This document shows, one piece after another, positions 15,855-24,011 of a DNA stretch of 48,693 nucleotides; positions within the stretch are counted from its first letter, which is position 1; every line of letters starts with the position of its first letter. The position numbers and the translations under genes were made by a program. The notes beneath the pieces were generated by a model that did not search any database, was not told the DNA's origin, and saw nothing but the letters and a program-made list of their open reading frames with translations. This DNA comes from an uncultured Lachnospiraceae bacterium. GTDB lineage: Bacteria; Bacillota; Clostridia; Lachnospirales; Lachnospiraceae. The stretch covers positions 1-48,693 of the forward strand of contig CAMNRH010000022.1 of assembly GCA_946552115.1 (NCBI GenBank). Direction: 5' to 3'.

Positions 15855-17486
15855 TTATTTAAGAACTTCCTCTGCTATATTACGCGCATGGTCGGAAATA
15901 CGTTCCAGGCAGACCAGCGTATCTAAAAATACAATTCCCGCATCTGTACTGCATTCGTTTTTCGCCAGACGCTTCATATGGCTGCTTCGAAGCGATATTT
16001 CCAAATCGTCGACCCTGGTTTCCTTTTCAATTACCTGCAATGCCTTTTCACGGCTTTGCTCTTTCAATGCTTCCATCGCATACAGATAGCTGTCAACCGA
16101 ATCCTTTATCATCTCGTCAAGCTGCTTTTTCGCGACGTCAGAAAAGGATGCTTTCCTTTCAATCAGCGTTTCTGCAAACTCGGATATATTCTCACAATAA
16201 TCACTGACACGCTCAATATCCGACAAAACCTGAAGCAGACGCGCTACTGTCTGATGCTCCTTTTCACCAATCTGAAGTGTTCCCAGCTTAATTGTATACT
16301 CCGTAATACCCGCGCACAGCTTATCTACCGTACTTTCATCCTCCTTTAGCAGTGCAATATCCTCCGGCCTCTTCTTATCCAACACCTTCCCGACTTTTTC
16401 AAGCGACCCTTTTACAATACCGCCCATGCGGAGCGTTTCACTGATTGTAGACTGCAGTGCGATAACCGGCGTCTCCAGCATACGCTCGTCCAGAAGAACC
16501 TTACCCGGATCTTTCTCATTTTCTTTGACGTGGCCGATTTTTTTCGCAAGCTTTATAATCAGGCCCGACGCCGGGAACAAAAGAATGGTTGTCCCAATGT
16601 TAAATACCGTATGCAGCATACTGATTTCCGTCTGGGTTATAGTCCCTGTTCCCGCGGATGGATTCAAAATTTCAAAAAATACAATCGCGGCGGCGCTGAA
16701 TATCACTGTCCCGATAATATTAAACAAAAGATGCATAAGCGCCGCGGTCTTCGCATTCTTCCTGGCCCCGAGACTGGACAAAATTGCTGTAACACAGGTA
16801 CCGATATTCTGTCCCATAATAATATAAATTGCGGCGCTGAAAGGTACAAGCCCGGCCGCGGCAAGGCTCTGCAAAATACCCACTGATGCGGACGAACTCT
16901 GAATAACAGCCGTCACTGCCGCACCTGCAAGAATACCCAATACCGGGCTCTGTCCCAGCGTCACAAAGATGTTTCGAAAGCCCTCGGAAGCCTTTAACGG
17001 CTCCACCGCCGACGACATCGTTGTAATACCAATAAACAAAAGGCCAAAACCAATAATAATATTGGCAATCTCTTTGGAGGAACGTCGTTTTCCCGTCAGC
17101 ATAACAACCACGCCTCCGATAACCGCAATCGGCGCAAGCTTCGCCGGACTTAAAAAGGCCGCCCATTCAACAGAGGATACCAGCCATCCTGTAACCGTCG
17201 TACCGACATTGGCTCCCATAATCACCCCCATCGCCTGCGAAAGATTCATAATTCCTGCATTTACAAATCCGACTACCATAACTGTCGTCGCAGATGAGCT
17301 TTGAATAACGGCCGTAATAGCTGCGCCTAAAAACACTCCCATCAGCTTATTTTTCGTCAGTATCTCCAACAGGGATTTCATTCTGTTCCCTGCAGCATTC
17401 TCAAGACCCTGCGCCATAATCTGCATACCGTAAATAAACATCCCCAGTCCCCCTGCGAAGGGAATCATAATATTCAGATAATCCAT
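15855..17486 (-). CDS. Na+/phosphate cotransporter with PhoU-like domain
   Basis: This 543-aa membrane protein belongs to the NptA/YjbB Na/Pi-cotransporter family. It has the two inverted-repeat signature segments VIQSSSATTVMVVG (about 61-74) and VIQSSSASVGILQ (about 193-205), and 8-9 membrane helices in the first ~315 residues. A cytoplasmic PhoU-like helical domain follows (about 340-543, LSDIERVSDYCENISEFAE). It imports or exports inorganic phosphate with sodium. AGGAGGAAGCCG precedes the ATG. It is a single gene between the spoVA operon and the ABC operon, ending in a strong terminator. Confidence 0.92.
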   Translation of the reverse strand: MDYLNIMIPFAGGLGMFIYGMQIMAQGLENAAGNRMKSLLEILTKNKLMGVFLGAAITAVIQSSSATTVMVVGFVNAGIMNLSQAMGVIMGANVGTTVTGWLVSSVEWAAFLSPAKLAPIAVIGGVVVMLTGKRRSSKEIANIIIGFGLLFIGITTMSSAVEPLKASEGFRNIFVTLGQSPVLGILAGAAVTAVIQSSSASVGILQSLAAAGLVPFSAAIYIIMGQNIGTCVTAILSSLGARKNAKTAALMHLLFNIIGTVIFSAAAIVFFEILNPSAGTGTITQTEISMLHTVFNIGTTILLFPASGLIIKLAKKIGHVKENEKDPGKVLLDERMLETPVIALQSTISETLRMGGIVKGSLEKVGKVLDKKRPEDIALLKEDESTVDKLCAGITEYTIKLGTLQIGEKEHQTVARLLQVLSDIERVSDYCENISEFAETLIERKASFSDVAKKQLDEMIKDSVDSYLYAMEALKEQSREKALQVIEKETRVDDLEISLRSSHMKRLAKNECSTDAGIVFLDTLVCLERISDHARNIAEEVLK

Positions 17487-17581
17487 CGGCTTCCTCCTGT
17501 ATATATGATGTCAGAATCAAAAGACAATTGACCCTACGGTATTTACAATAACATCTGTTTACGGAGAATACAATGTATTTT

Positions 17582-17938
17582 TTATTTTTTCATCTTCGGG
17601 CTGAAAATCAGGGCGGCCAGATAACCAAATACGAGGGCGGCGGAAATACCGGCGGCGCTGGCCTTAAAACCTCCCAGAAAGATTCCGATAAAGCCCTCCT
17701 TATCGACAGCCTCTTTAACTCCCTTCCACAAAAGATTTCCGAAACCAGCCAGCGGCACACTTGCGCCTGCGCCTGCAAAATCCTGGAACGGCTGGTATAT
17801 CTTTAACGCCCCCAGCACCGCCCCTGTACACACGAGAAGCACCATAATGCGTCCCGGCATAAGCTTTGTTCTGTCCAGCAAAATCTGGACAAGGGCACAA
17901 ATAAGACCTCCAACCCAAAATGCATTTATATAGTCCAT
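17582..17938 (-). CDS. spoVAE: Stage V sporulation protein AE (SpoVAEb)
   Basis: This 118-aa protein has three to four membrane helices and is a component of the SpoVA channel. That channel loads dipicolinic acid into the forespore and releases it at germination. It matches SpoVAEb/SpoVAC-like proteins (MDYINAFWVGGLICALVQILLDRTKL, PLAGFGNLLWKG). The ATG at 17938 has GGAGG six bases upstream. A longer open frame reaches 18100, but its extra residues are a translation of two copies of a 45-bp repeat (SKNERSEL twice) and are not part of the protein. It is the last gene of the spoVA operon and is separated from spoVAD by 155 bases. Confidence 0.92.
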   Translation of the reverse strand: MDYINAFWVGGLICALVQILLDRTKLMPGRIMVLLVCTGAVLGALKIYQPFQDFAGAGASVPLAGFGNLLWKGVKEAVDKEGFIGIFLGGFKASAAGISAALVFGYLAALIFSPKMKK

Positions 17939-17972
17939 GTCTATCCTCCATTTCACTCTCTTCGTCCGTTTT

Positions 17973-18017
17973 AACTCGCTTCTCTCGTTTTTGGACGGGG
18001 CAGCCTCGCCTGCGGCT
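17973..18017. repeat. 45-bp direct repeat, copy 1
   Basis: Identical to 18036-18080, with a 63-base period. The sequence starts AACTCGCTTCTCTCG and ends GCCTGCGGCT. It lies between spoVAD and spoVAE. Confidence 0.97.
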
Positions 18018-18035
18018 CTTTCTCCTGCCTGCGGC

Positions 18036-18080
18036 AACTCGCTTCTCTCGTTTTTGGACGGGGCAGCCTCGCCTGCGGCT
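18036..18080. repeat. 45-bp direct repeat, copy 2
   Basis: Exact copy of 17973-18017. The 18-base spacer between them also contains CCTGCGGC, which suggests growth by unequal duplication. A diverged, similar sequence (CAGGCGAGACTGCC) precedes spoIIAA at about 22394-22415. Confidence 0.97.
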
Positions 18081-18093
18081 ACGTTCCCCCGTC

Positions 18094-19113
18094 CTAACAA
18101 TGCTCCAGTACGATGGCGTGGGCGATTCCAGGTACGCTTGCACCCTCATTGAAGCTTACCGTTGACATCAGGGCGCCTGTGGGCACGAAAAGCACCCGCT
18201 TCCATTCCCCGCGCTCGATTTTCGGCAGTATATACGCTGACAGCGTGGTTGCCGCGCAGCCGCAGCCGCTCCCGCCCGCGTGGGTATCCTGTGTTTCCTG
18301 GTCGAAAATTGTCATTCCGCAATCCATATGATTTTTTTTAATATCATAACCCTTTCCGATTACAAGATCGAACAAAATACTCTGGCCCACATAGCCCAAA
18401 TCACCGGTAACAATGCGGTTATAATCCTCCGGCGCACGCCCGAAATCCTCCAGATTCCGGATAATGGTGTCGCAGGCCGCGGGCGCCATGCATGCACCCA
18501 TATTCTGGGAATCTTTCAAGCCATAATCTACAATTTTCCCTATGGTAACTCCGGTAATCCGTACATGGCTTCGTCTTGTCCCCACAAGAAAGGCTCCGCT
18601 TCCGGTTACCGTCCAGTGCGCGGACAGCGGACGCTGGTTCGCGTAGCTTAACGGAAACCGGAATTCCTTTTCCGCACTTCCAAAGTGGCTGGAAGTAACT
18701 GCCAGCATATATTCCCCGTATCCCGCCGCAACATTCATAGACGCAAGCGCAAGCGCCTCCCCTGAGGTAGAACATGCGCCGTACAGTCCAAACATCGGTA
18801 TCTCCAGCTCCTCTACGCCGATAGAGGTTGCAATTCCCTGTCTCAGTAAATCTCCGCCGAACAGGTATCTGACCTGTGTCTGACTGATATGGGCCTTTCC
18901 AAGCGCAAGGAGGCACGCTTCTTTCTGCATCGTGCTTTCGGCCTCCTCCCATGTATCGGCTCCAAAGAGGTCGTCCTCTCCTACCATATCAAACATCTTT
19001 CCCAGCGGTCCTTCGCCCTCCTTTTTTCCTGCTACGGCCGCGCTGCTGATTAAATACGGCGCTTCTTCGAATTCAATGCTCTGCGCACCCTTTATACAAT
19101 TCTGATGATTCAT
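18094..19113 (-). CDS. spoVAD: Stage V sporulation protein AD
   Basis: This 339-aa protein has the thiolase-like fold of SpoVAD, the soluble dipicolinic-acid-binding part of the SpoVA channel on the inner spore membrane. Recognisable segments are MFDMVGEDDLFGADTWEEAE, the catalytic-Cys-region relic GLYGACSTSGEALALAS, and HAGGSGCGCAATTLSAYILPK. The length equals that of Bacillus SpoVAD. It is the fifth gene of the operon. Confidence 0.97.
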   Translation of the reverse strand: MNHQNCIKGAQSIEFEEAPYLISSAAVAGKKEGEGPLGKMFDMVGEDDLFGADTWEEAESTMQKEACLLALGKAHISQTQVRYLFGGDLLRQGIATSIGVEELEIPMFGLYGACSTSGEALALASMNVAAGYGEYMLAVTSSHFGSAEKEFRFPLSYANQRPLSAHWTVTGSGAFLVGTRRSHVRITGVTIGKIVDYGLKDSQNMGACMAPAACDTIIRNLEDFGRAPEDYNRIVTGDLGYVGQSILFDLVIGKGYDIKKNHMDCGMTIFDQETQDTHAGGSGCGCAATTLSAYILPKIERGEWKRVLFVPTGALMSTVSFNEGASVPGIAHAIVLEHC

Positions 19114-19136
19114 ACTGCCTCTCCGTTTCCTTAAAT

Positions 19137-19595
19137 TTATAATATATTGCTGATCTTAAGAATCCAATAACCGAGTCCCAGCACCCAGCTCGTAAAGATT
19201 CCATAGAGGATGACCGGCCCTGCAATTGTAAATATTTTACATCCGATCCCCATAACCTGCCCCTCTTTCTGATACTCAATCGCCGGCGACGCTACAGAAT
19301 TGGCAAATCCGGTAATCGGGACAAGAGCGCCCGCACCTCCCCATTTTGCAATGCCCGGATAAATATTAAATCCTGTAAGCAGTACGCTTAACAAAATCAG
19401 AAGTATTGAAGTCCAGCCTCCGCTGATATCCTTATCAAGGCCCTGACTTTTACAAAAGTTTAAAATACATTGTCCGAGCAGGCAGACCGCTCCCCCTGTC
19501 ACAAATGCTTTCGCCATATTTAACGGAAGGTTATGAACCGGTGTCTTTTGCTTTACATAATTTTCATACGCCTGCTGCTGTTTTTGCTTGTCCAT
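19137..19595 (-). CDS. spoVAC: Stage V sporulation protein AC
   Basis: This 152-aa integral membrane protein has about four helices. Its N-terminus (YENYVKQKTPVHNLPLNMAKAFVTGG) and the central segment YPGIAKWGGAGALVPITGFANSV match SpoVAC. In Bacillus, SpoVAC forms a mechanosensitive pore that releases dipicolinic acid. AGGAGAAAATA precedes the ATG. Confidence 0.97.
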   Translation of the reverse strand: MDKQKQQQAYENYVKQKTPVHNLPLNMAKAFVTGGAVCLLGQCILNFCKSQGLDKDISGGWTSILLILLSVLLTGFNIYPGIAKWGGAGALVPITGFANSVASPAIEYQKEGQVMGIGCKIFTIAGPVILYGIFTSWVLGLGYWILKISNIL

Positions 19596-19623
19596 TATTT
19601 TCTCCTTTCTCCTGCCCTCATTA

Positions 19624-20040
19624 CTACCATCTCTGTATAAAGAAGAGGAGGGCGCCGAGGCCTTTGCCGAGGGCGATTCCCAGTATAAGGCAGGGAATGA
19701 ATTTTAATAGCTTTACCCGTCTTATGAAGATGGGGAATACATTCAGTATTTCTGCCAGCGCCATTGACCAGCAGCCGACAAAGATGCCGGCCAGGATGCC
19801 GAAAACCGGGGCCAGCCATTCTCCGAAAGGAATAGGAATCTGATAAACCCAAAAGATATTTCCCAGTATCCCTCCGAGCGCCACGCTGTCCTCATATAAA
19901 AGGATATGCTCTCCTGTATGCGTCCTGTCTGCAAAATCCGATACGACTCCCAGCCCGATAATAAAGGAGAATAATCCGCCTGCTACTACCATCCCGGCGC
20001 TAAGTCCGACGACTGCCAGAAGTATTTCTTTTGCCCACAT
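19624..20040 (-). CDS. spoVAB: Stage V sporulation protein AB
   Basis: This 138-aa, very hydrophobic protein has about four membrane helices and matches SpoVAB (GLSAGMVVAGGLFSFI, the segment GEHILLYEDSVALGGILGN, PIPFGEW). It is part of the dipicolinic-acid channel complex. Its start overlaps spoVAA by 41 bases, with AAAGGGG upstream, so translation is coupled. Confidence 0.95.
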   Translation of the reverse strand: MWAKEILLAVVGLSAGMVVAGGLFSFIIGLGVVSDFADRTHTGEHILLYEDSVALGGILGNIFWVYQIPIPFGEWLAPVFGILAGIFVGCWSMALAEILNVFPIFIRRVKLLKFIPCLILGIALGKGLGALLFFIQRW

Positions 20041-20674
20041 CCAATTCTTTCCCCTTTCTGGAAATATTCTCGATTAGTGTTGTCTGCAAATCATTTTCAT
20101 ACAGACGCATCTCCACCTCCATCGGCGTCGGATCTACTGTAAATCTTTTCTTTCCAAAATGATTAAAAAATGTAAGAATACCAATAATCAGGCCAATACT
20201 ATACGTAAGCTCAAGGATTGTAAACCCGTCGCTTTTTACTCCCGTTACCAGCTCGTATATCTGCCCGAACATTTTCGTCACGTCTACGTCGTTGTTAAAC
20301 GCCATAATGGAAAATGCCGCTCCGATAAAGCTGATTAGGACAACAAGCGCGGCCTTTAACAGATGCAGCGCTCCTCCCGCCGTCTTCTGTTCCTCGTAGG
20401 TAACAATAAAATCCTGCTCCCCCATATTCTGAATATCAATATTTGGATAGCTTTCATGAATCCGTTCAATTACCTTTAATATAGAAACTGCCGTCCGGTT
20501 CTGGTTTTTTTTATCTGTATGATGGAAGCTCAGAAGCCTGAGGGACTTAAGCTTCGGAAGAACGGCCGGATTGGAGCATTCCATACTCAGCACATCCCCC
20601 AATGTTACCTCCGCTTTTGTAACCTCTATATTCCTGTCTGCCTTAATATATAAGGTCTCACTATTCGACGCCAT
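20000..20674 (-). CDS. spoVAA: Stage V sporulation protein AA
   Basis: This 224-aa protein has an N-terminal soluble domain (about 1-95, LYIKADRNIEVTKAEVTLGDVLSMEC) and two membrane helices (about 105-130 and 150-170), followed by a cytoplasmic tail containing RFTVDPTPMEVEMRLYE. This is the layout of SpoVAA. Its start codon lies inside the end of the upstream 57-aa gene (14-base overlap), with GGGAGGCGG upstream. Confidence 0.94.
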   Translation of the reverse strand: MASNSETLYIKADRNIEVTKAEVTLGDVLSMECSNPAVLPKLKSLRLLSFHHTDKKNQNRTAVSILKVIERIHESYPNIDIQNMGEQDFIVTYEEQKTAGGALHLLKAALVVLISFIGAAFSIMAFNNDVDVTKMFGQIYELVTGVKSDGFTILELTYSIGLIIGILTFFNHFGKKRFTVDPTPMEVEMRLYENDLQTTLIENISRKGKELDVGKRNTSGSRRT

Positions 20675-20834
20675 ATTCCGCCTCCCGGCTCCCTGTCTGT
20701 GACATCACAAGTGTGCCGCCGTTTAAATTTTCTTTCTTTTTTACATCGCTGAAATAATAAATACAGCCCACCATGACCGCCAGCGTTACAACAAAAATCA
20801 GGCATATCCTGAGTTTTCTTCTAGCCTCTTCCAT
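20661..20834 (-). CDS. Small single-pass membrane protein heading spoVA
   Basis: This 57-aa frame (ATG at 20834; AGAGAGG ten bases upstream) encodes a basic N-terminus (MEEARRKLR), one membrane helix (about 10-27, ICLIFVVTLAVMVGCIYYF) and a short polar outer tail. It is the first gene after the sigma-G-like promoter and overlaps spoVAA by 14 bases, so it should be made in the forespore together with SpoVA. I do not recognise a named family. It is not part of the standard Bacillus spoVA operon. Confidence 0.78.
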   Translation of the reverse strand: MEEARRKLRICLIFVVTLAVMVGCIYYFSDVKKKENLNGGTLVMSQTGSREAEYGVE

Positions 20835-20866
20835 ACTTATCGCGCCTCTCTTTCGCTTGTTTTTGT

Positions 20867-20897
20867 TAGTATGGAAGCTTCTTTCAGAAAATATACA
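20867..20897 (-). promoter_or_regulatory. Sigma-G (or sigma-F) promoter of the spoVA operon
   Basis: Minus strand: TGTATA (20892-20897), exactly 18 bases, then CATACTA (20867-20873). The Bacillus sigma-G consensus is TGAATA-N18-CATACTA, so only one base differs. It sits 33 bases before the first gene of the operon. Confidence 0.82.
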
Positions 20898-20909
20898 TGG
20901 ATATGCCTG

Positions 20910-21623
20910 TTATATTCGCTCCCTGAGCCTTTTTAAAATTTTTTTCTCTAATCTTGATACCTGTACCTGGGAGATTCCCATCTCCTCCCCTACCTGCGTC
21001 TGTGTCCGCTCTGCAAAATATCTCAGATAGATAAGCCTCCGCTCCTCCTTATCAAGAGAGTTTAGAAGCTCGCCTAACATCATATGATTTAATAATTTAT
21101 CCTCCTCTCTCTCCTTTTCCGGCAGCTTATCCATCAGCCGGATTTCCTGCCCGTCGTTCTGATAAATGGGCTTGTTAAGAGATTCTACCTCGCCGCCTGC
21201 ATCCAGTGCCATCACCAAATCCTCTCTTTCGACATGAAGCTCTTTCGCGATCTCCGACACTGTCGGCTCCCTTCCCCAGCTGTCGCACAGGCGCTCCTTA
21301 CAAAGATACGCCTTATAGGACAGCTCTTTCAGGGAACGGCTTACCTTAATCATGCCGTCGTCCCTTAAAAACCGTTTAATTTCCCCTGAAATCATGGGGA
21401 CTGCATAGGTTGAAAATTTTACGTCATAAGACAAATCAAATTTATCAATTGCTTTCAAAAGGCCGATATTTCCTATCTGGAATAAATCCTCCGCCTCTGT
21501 GCCTCTATGGTAAAATCTTTTTGCCACACACCATACAAGTCCTGCATTTTCTTCTACCAGCTGTGCTCTCGCCTCTTCATCTCCCTCGTGAGATTTCCTG
21601 ATTAAAGCGGCTGTGCGGTCCAT
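20910..21623 (-). CDS. sigF: Forespore sigma factor sigma-F
   Basis: This 237-aa protein is the first compartment-specific sigma factor of sporulation (SpoIIAC). It lacks region 1.1 and has regions 2 (AEDLFQIGNIGLLKAIDKFD... STYAVPMISGEIKRFLRDDG), 3 and 4 (the RRLIYLRYFAERTQTQVGEEMG block and SQVQVSRLEKKILKRLRE). It is the third gene of spoIIA, overlapping spoIIAB by 22 bases. Sigma-F is held by SpoIIAB and released by unphosphorylated SpoIIAA. Confidence 0.98.
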   Translation of the reverse strand: MDRTAALIRKSHEGDEEARAQLVEENAGLVWCVAKRFYHRGTEAEDLFQIGNIGLLKAIDKFDLSYDVKFSTYAVPMISGEIKRFLRDDGMIKVSRSLKELSYKAYLCKERLCDSWGREPTVSEIAKELHVEREDLVMALDAGGEVESLNKPIYQNDGQEIRLMDKLPEKEREEDKLLNHMMLGELLNSLDKEERRLIYLRYFAERTQTQVGEEMGISQVQVSRLEKKILKRLRERI

Positions 21624-22057
21624 AATTTCCGTCCTTTTCCAATTATTTTTTTCATTTTTATAACGGTACCCTTTCCAGGCTCGGATATTACCTCAAGTCC
21701 GTCCATAAAAGCCTCCATAAAGGAAAAACCCATTCCGGACCTGTCAAGCTCCGGTTTAGTCGTAAACAGAGGCTCCATCGCCGCCTCTATATCCTCTATT
21801 CCTCTGCCCTTATCCTCAATCTCAATATAAAGGGTTCGCTCCTCGGTACGGCACCGGATATAAATATTATGTACTTCATTCTCATAACCATGAATTACCG
21901 CATTCGTAACCGCTTCAGATACCGCGGTCTTTACATCGGATACCTCCTCAACCGTCGGATTTAAAGAAGTCATAAATGCCGCTACCGTCACTCTGGCAAA
22001 GGATTCATTGCTGGAACGGCTGTCAAAAATCAACTCCATTTCATTCGTATTCTCCAT
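21602..22057 (-). CDS. spoIIAB: Anti-sigma-F factor and kinase SpoIIAB
   Basis: This 151-aa GHKL-fold protein both binds sigma-F and phosphorylates SpoIIAA. It has the N box EAVTNAVIHGYEN, the G1 box IEDKGRGIEDIE and the G2 region RSGMGFSFMEAFMD. It starts immediately after the spoIIAA stop and overlaps sigF. The length is close to the 146 aa of Bacillus SpoIIAB. Confidence 0.98.
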   Translation of the reverse strand: MENTNEMELIFDSRSSNESFARVTVAAFMTSLNPTVEEVSDVKTAVSEAVTNAVIHGYENEVHNIYIRCRTEERTLYIEIEDKGRGIEDIEAAMEPLFTTKPELDRSGMGFSFMEAFMDGLEVISEPGKGTVIKMKKIIGKGRKLWTAQPL

Positions 22058-22369
22058 CTAATTTTCCTCCTCATATATATGCATTATTTTCGTTACACCT
22101 GACATCGTAAGCATTTTTTTCATTCTTTCATTTGTGTGCACGGCGCACACCTCCCCTCCCAGCATATAGATTCTCTTATACCTTCCCATAATAACACCGA
22201 TCCCGGAGCTGTCGCAAAATGCCGTCTCCTCAAAATCAAAGATAATATAACGGATGTGATTTCGCTCAATTAAATGGTCTGCCTCTTTCCGTATCTCCTC
22301 CGCATTATGATGATCAAGCTCGGTAGGAAGAAAAATAGTCAGACAGTTTTCCTGTACCTGATATTTCAT
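22058..22369 (-). CDS. spoIIAA: Anti-anti-sigma factor SpoIIAA
   Basis: This 103-aa STAS-domain protein carries the conserved phosphorylation site FCDSSGIGVIMGRYK (DSSG at 53-56). SpoIIAB phosphorylates this serine and SpoIIE dephosphorylates it. Unphosphorylated SpoIIAA pulls SpoIIAB off sigma-F. AAAGGAG lies eight bases before the ATG. I saw no clear sigma-H promoter in the short leader. Confidence 0.97.
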   Translation of the reverse strand: MKYQVQENCLTIFLPTELDHHNAEEIRKEADHLIERNHIRYIIFDFEETAFCDSSGIGVIMGRYKRIYMLGGEVCAVHTNERMKKMLTMSGVTKIMHIYEEEN

Positions 22370-22449
22370 TGCAGTGCTCCTTTCTAACTTTTCCGGCAGT
22401 CTCGCCTGACGGCGTTTCCCCGGGCTTTCGCCGGCCCGCTTTACCCGTT
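22370..22449 (-). other. GC-rich leader of spoIIA, REP-like
   Basis: Between the TPR-gene terminator and spoIIAA lies a GC-rich stretch that can form nested stems (CCGGC with GCCGG, GCC with GGC). Part of it (CAGGCGAGACTGCC) resembles the 45-bp repeat unit found between spoVAD and spoVAE. No sigma-A or sigma-H promoter is recognisable, although spoIIA operons normally have a sigma-H promoter. Confidence 0.4.
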
Positions 22450-22481
22450 AAAAAGGATATGCAGATTCTGCATATCCTTTT
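22450..22481 (-). terminator. Terminator between the TPR gene and spoIIAA
   Basis: A perfect palindrome (arms 22451-22465 and 22467-22481) followed by five U on the minus strand, 15 bases past the TPR gene stop. Confidence 0.85.
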
Positions 22482-22495
22482 CTTTCGTATCTTTT

Positions 22496-23995
22496 TCATT
22501 CTGCTGTGTTGGCCGGCCCGGTTCCGGCGGCATCTCCGCCGCCTCCTGTCTCACCGTTATCTCCTCCGGCAGTATCCCCGCCCGTGTCGGCGCCGTCAGG
22601 TTCTGTCCCCCCTGCGCCGTCTTCCTGCGAAGCTTCATCGCCGTTTTCATCCTCATTCCCGGCATTCGGCTGCTGGGCATCAATCGCTTTTTTTGCAGTA
22701 TCCGCCGCTTCTGTATTCGCATACTTTTCTATGATCTTCTGATAGCGGACATTTGCCTTATCCTGCTCGCCGATTTTTTCATAGGACTGTGCCAAAAGAA
22801 GCATTGCCGCTCCGTTTTCATAGCCCTCATCCATCTTCATTACATTCTCAAGGTTTGTAATTGCGGCATCATAATTCGCCACCTCATAATTTTGCAGGGA
22901 CGTCCCGTAAAGCTCCTCGCACATAGCCGGGAACAGATTCCCCGTAATCTCGTCATAAGTTCCTCTGCCGATTGTCCCAAGCGAATCTATATTAACCTTT
23001 AAGAGCTCGTCCACCATCGCCGCATTACTCATATCCTGCGCCTGATAATGCTCCGCAATATTCATAAGCGTCTCATAGCTGCCCTGCGTGGACTCCGCCG
23101 TTGCCTGTGCGTTTTCCGTCTCCTCGCTTGTGGAACGGTAGCTCTCCAGCTCTGTCTTAAGGGCGTTAATCTGGGAGGTCTGCGTCTCAATCTGCTCACT
23201 GAAAGCTACAGTCTGCTTATTGATTCTTTTCTGCCTCGTTATATCCATCGCCGGCATAATCAAAAACCACATGACAAGGACGCCCACAAGAACGCCAATC
23301 GTTATATTGATTACCGTATTCAGTCCCGCCCGCTCCTTAAATGCGGCCGATACCGGCTGGATAATCATCTCGTTGCCCAGATTGTATGTGACTGTCCGCT
23401 GCTCTTTTCTTTTCTTTTTTTCTTTTCCGTCCTCCGGCGCGCGCTCCTTTCGAACCTGATTCAGTTCATGCAGATACCGGAGCGTCAGCTCATTTGTTGT
23501 ATCCAGACGGTAGGCAATGCGAAGCATCTGCCTTGCATTCGCATACTGCTCCGTATGCAGATATAAAAATCCCAAAAGCTGGTATGCCCGGACATAGGAC
23601 GGATGTGCTGCGACCGCTTTTTTTAATTGGATAATCGCAAGATCCTCCCCATGCTGTATCGCATACTGCAGCCCCTGGTTATATTTTTTTACCGCCTGAT
23701 TGATTGTTTCCAGCTCCCCCGGCGTCTCCTGGATTCTGCTGATATAATAATTCGCTATATTATCATGAGGCTCAAAATTTTTACTGATAATCCATTCCAC
23801 TAACGCCTCTACCACATCTCCGCGCCCATAATATACCAGACCCAGAAGATTTCTGGCCGCGATATTTACTCTGTTATACTGAAGACTTCGTCTGAGAGAC
23901 GAAATCGCCCCGGACATATCCCGGATTCCTGCTTTCTTGAGTCCGTCGTTATACCAGGAATTCGACTGGTATACAAGTTTTTCCGTATAATCCAT
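22496..23995 (-). CDS. TPR-repeat membrane protein
   Basis: This 499-aa protein has TPR repeats at about 12-70 and 115-175 on the cytosolic side (IAARNLLGLVYYGRGDVVEALVEW, RAYQLLGFLYLHTEQYANARQML). A basic stretch, one membrane helix (about 233-253, TIGVLVGVLVMWFLIMPAMDI) and a coiled coil (about 262-300) come next. More TPR repeats follow (about 380-440), then an acidic Gly/Asp/Glu-rich tail. Similar proteins sit near folC and valS in Lachnospiraceae; the function is unknown, and a scaffold role is likely. It follows a 45-aa ORF and ends in a strong terminator. Confidence 0.82.
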   Translation of the reverse strand: MDYTEKLVYQSNSWYNDGLKKAGIRDMSGAISSLRRSLQYNRVNIAARNLLGLVYYGRGDVVEALVEWIISKNFEPHDNIANYYISRIQETPGELETINQAVKKYNQGLQYAIQHGEDLAIIQLKKAVAAHPSYVRAYQLLGFLYLHTEQYANARQMLRIAYRLDTTNELTLRYLHELNQVRKERAPEDGKEKKKRKEQRTVTYNLGNEMIIQPVSAAFKERAGLNTVINITIGVLVGVLVMWFLIMPAMDITRQKRINKQTVAFSEQIETQTSQINALKTELESYRSTSEETENAQATAESTQGSYETLMNIAEHYQAQDMSNAAMVDELLKVNIDSLGTIGRGTYDEITGNLFPAMCEELYGTSLQNYEVANYDAAITNLENVMKMDEGYENGAAMLLLAQSYEKIGEQDKANVRYQKIIEKYANTEAADTAKKAIDAQQPNAGNEDENGDEASQEDGAGGTEPDGADTGGDTAGGDNGETGGGGDAAGTGPANTAE

Positions 23996-24011
23996 ATACC
24001 ACTTAATCCTT

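Noticed and set aside
17939-18100. N-terminal extension of SpoVAE with a repeated peptide
   Set aside because: The extension is a translation of the two 45-bp DNA repeats; the start at 17938 has a proper ribosome binding site and matches the family length.
22370-22449. Known riboswitch in the spoIIA leader
   Set aside because: Structured, but none of the conserved cores I know (guanidine, fluoride, c-di-GMP, THF) could be found; resemblance to the local repeat is the better explanation.
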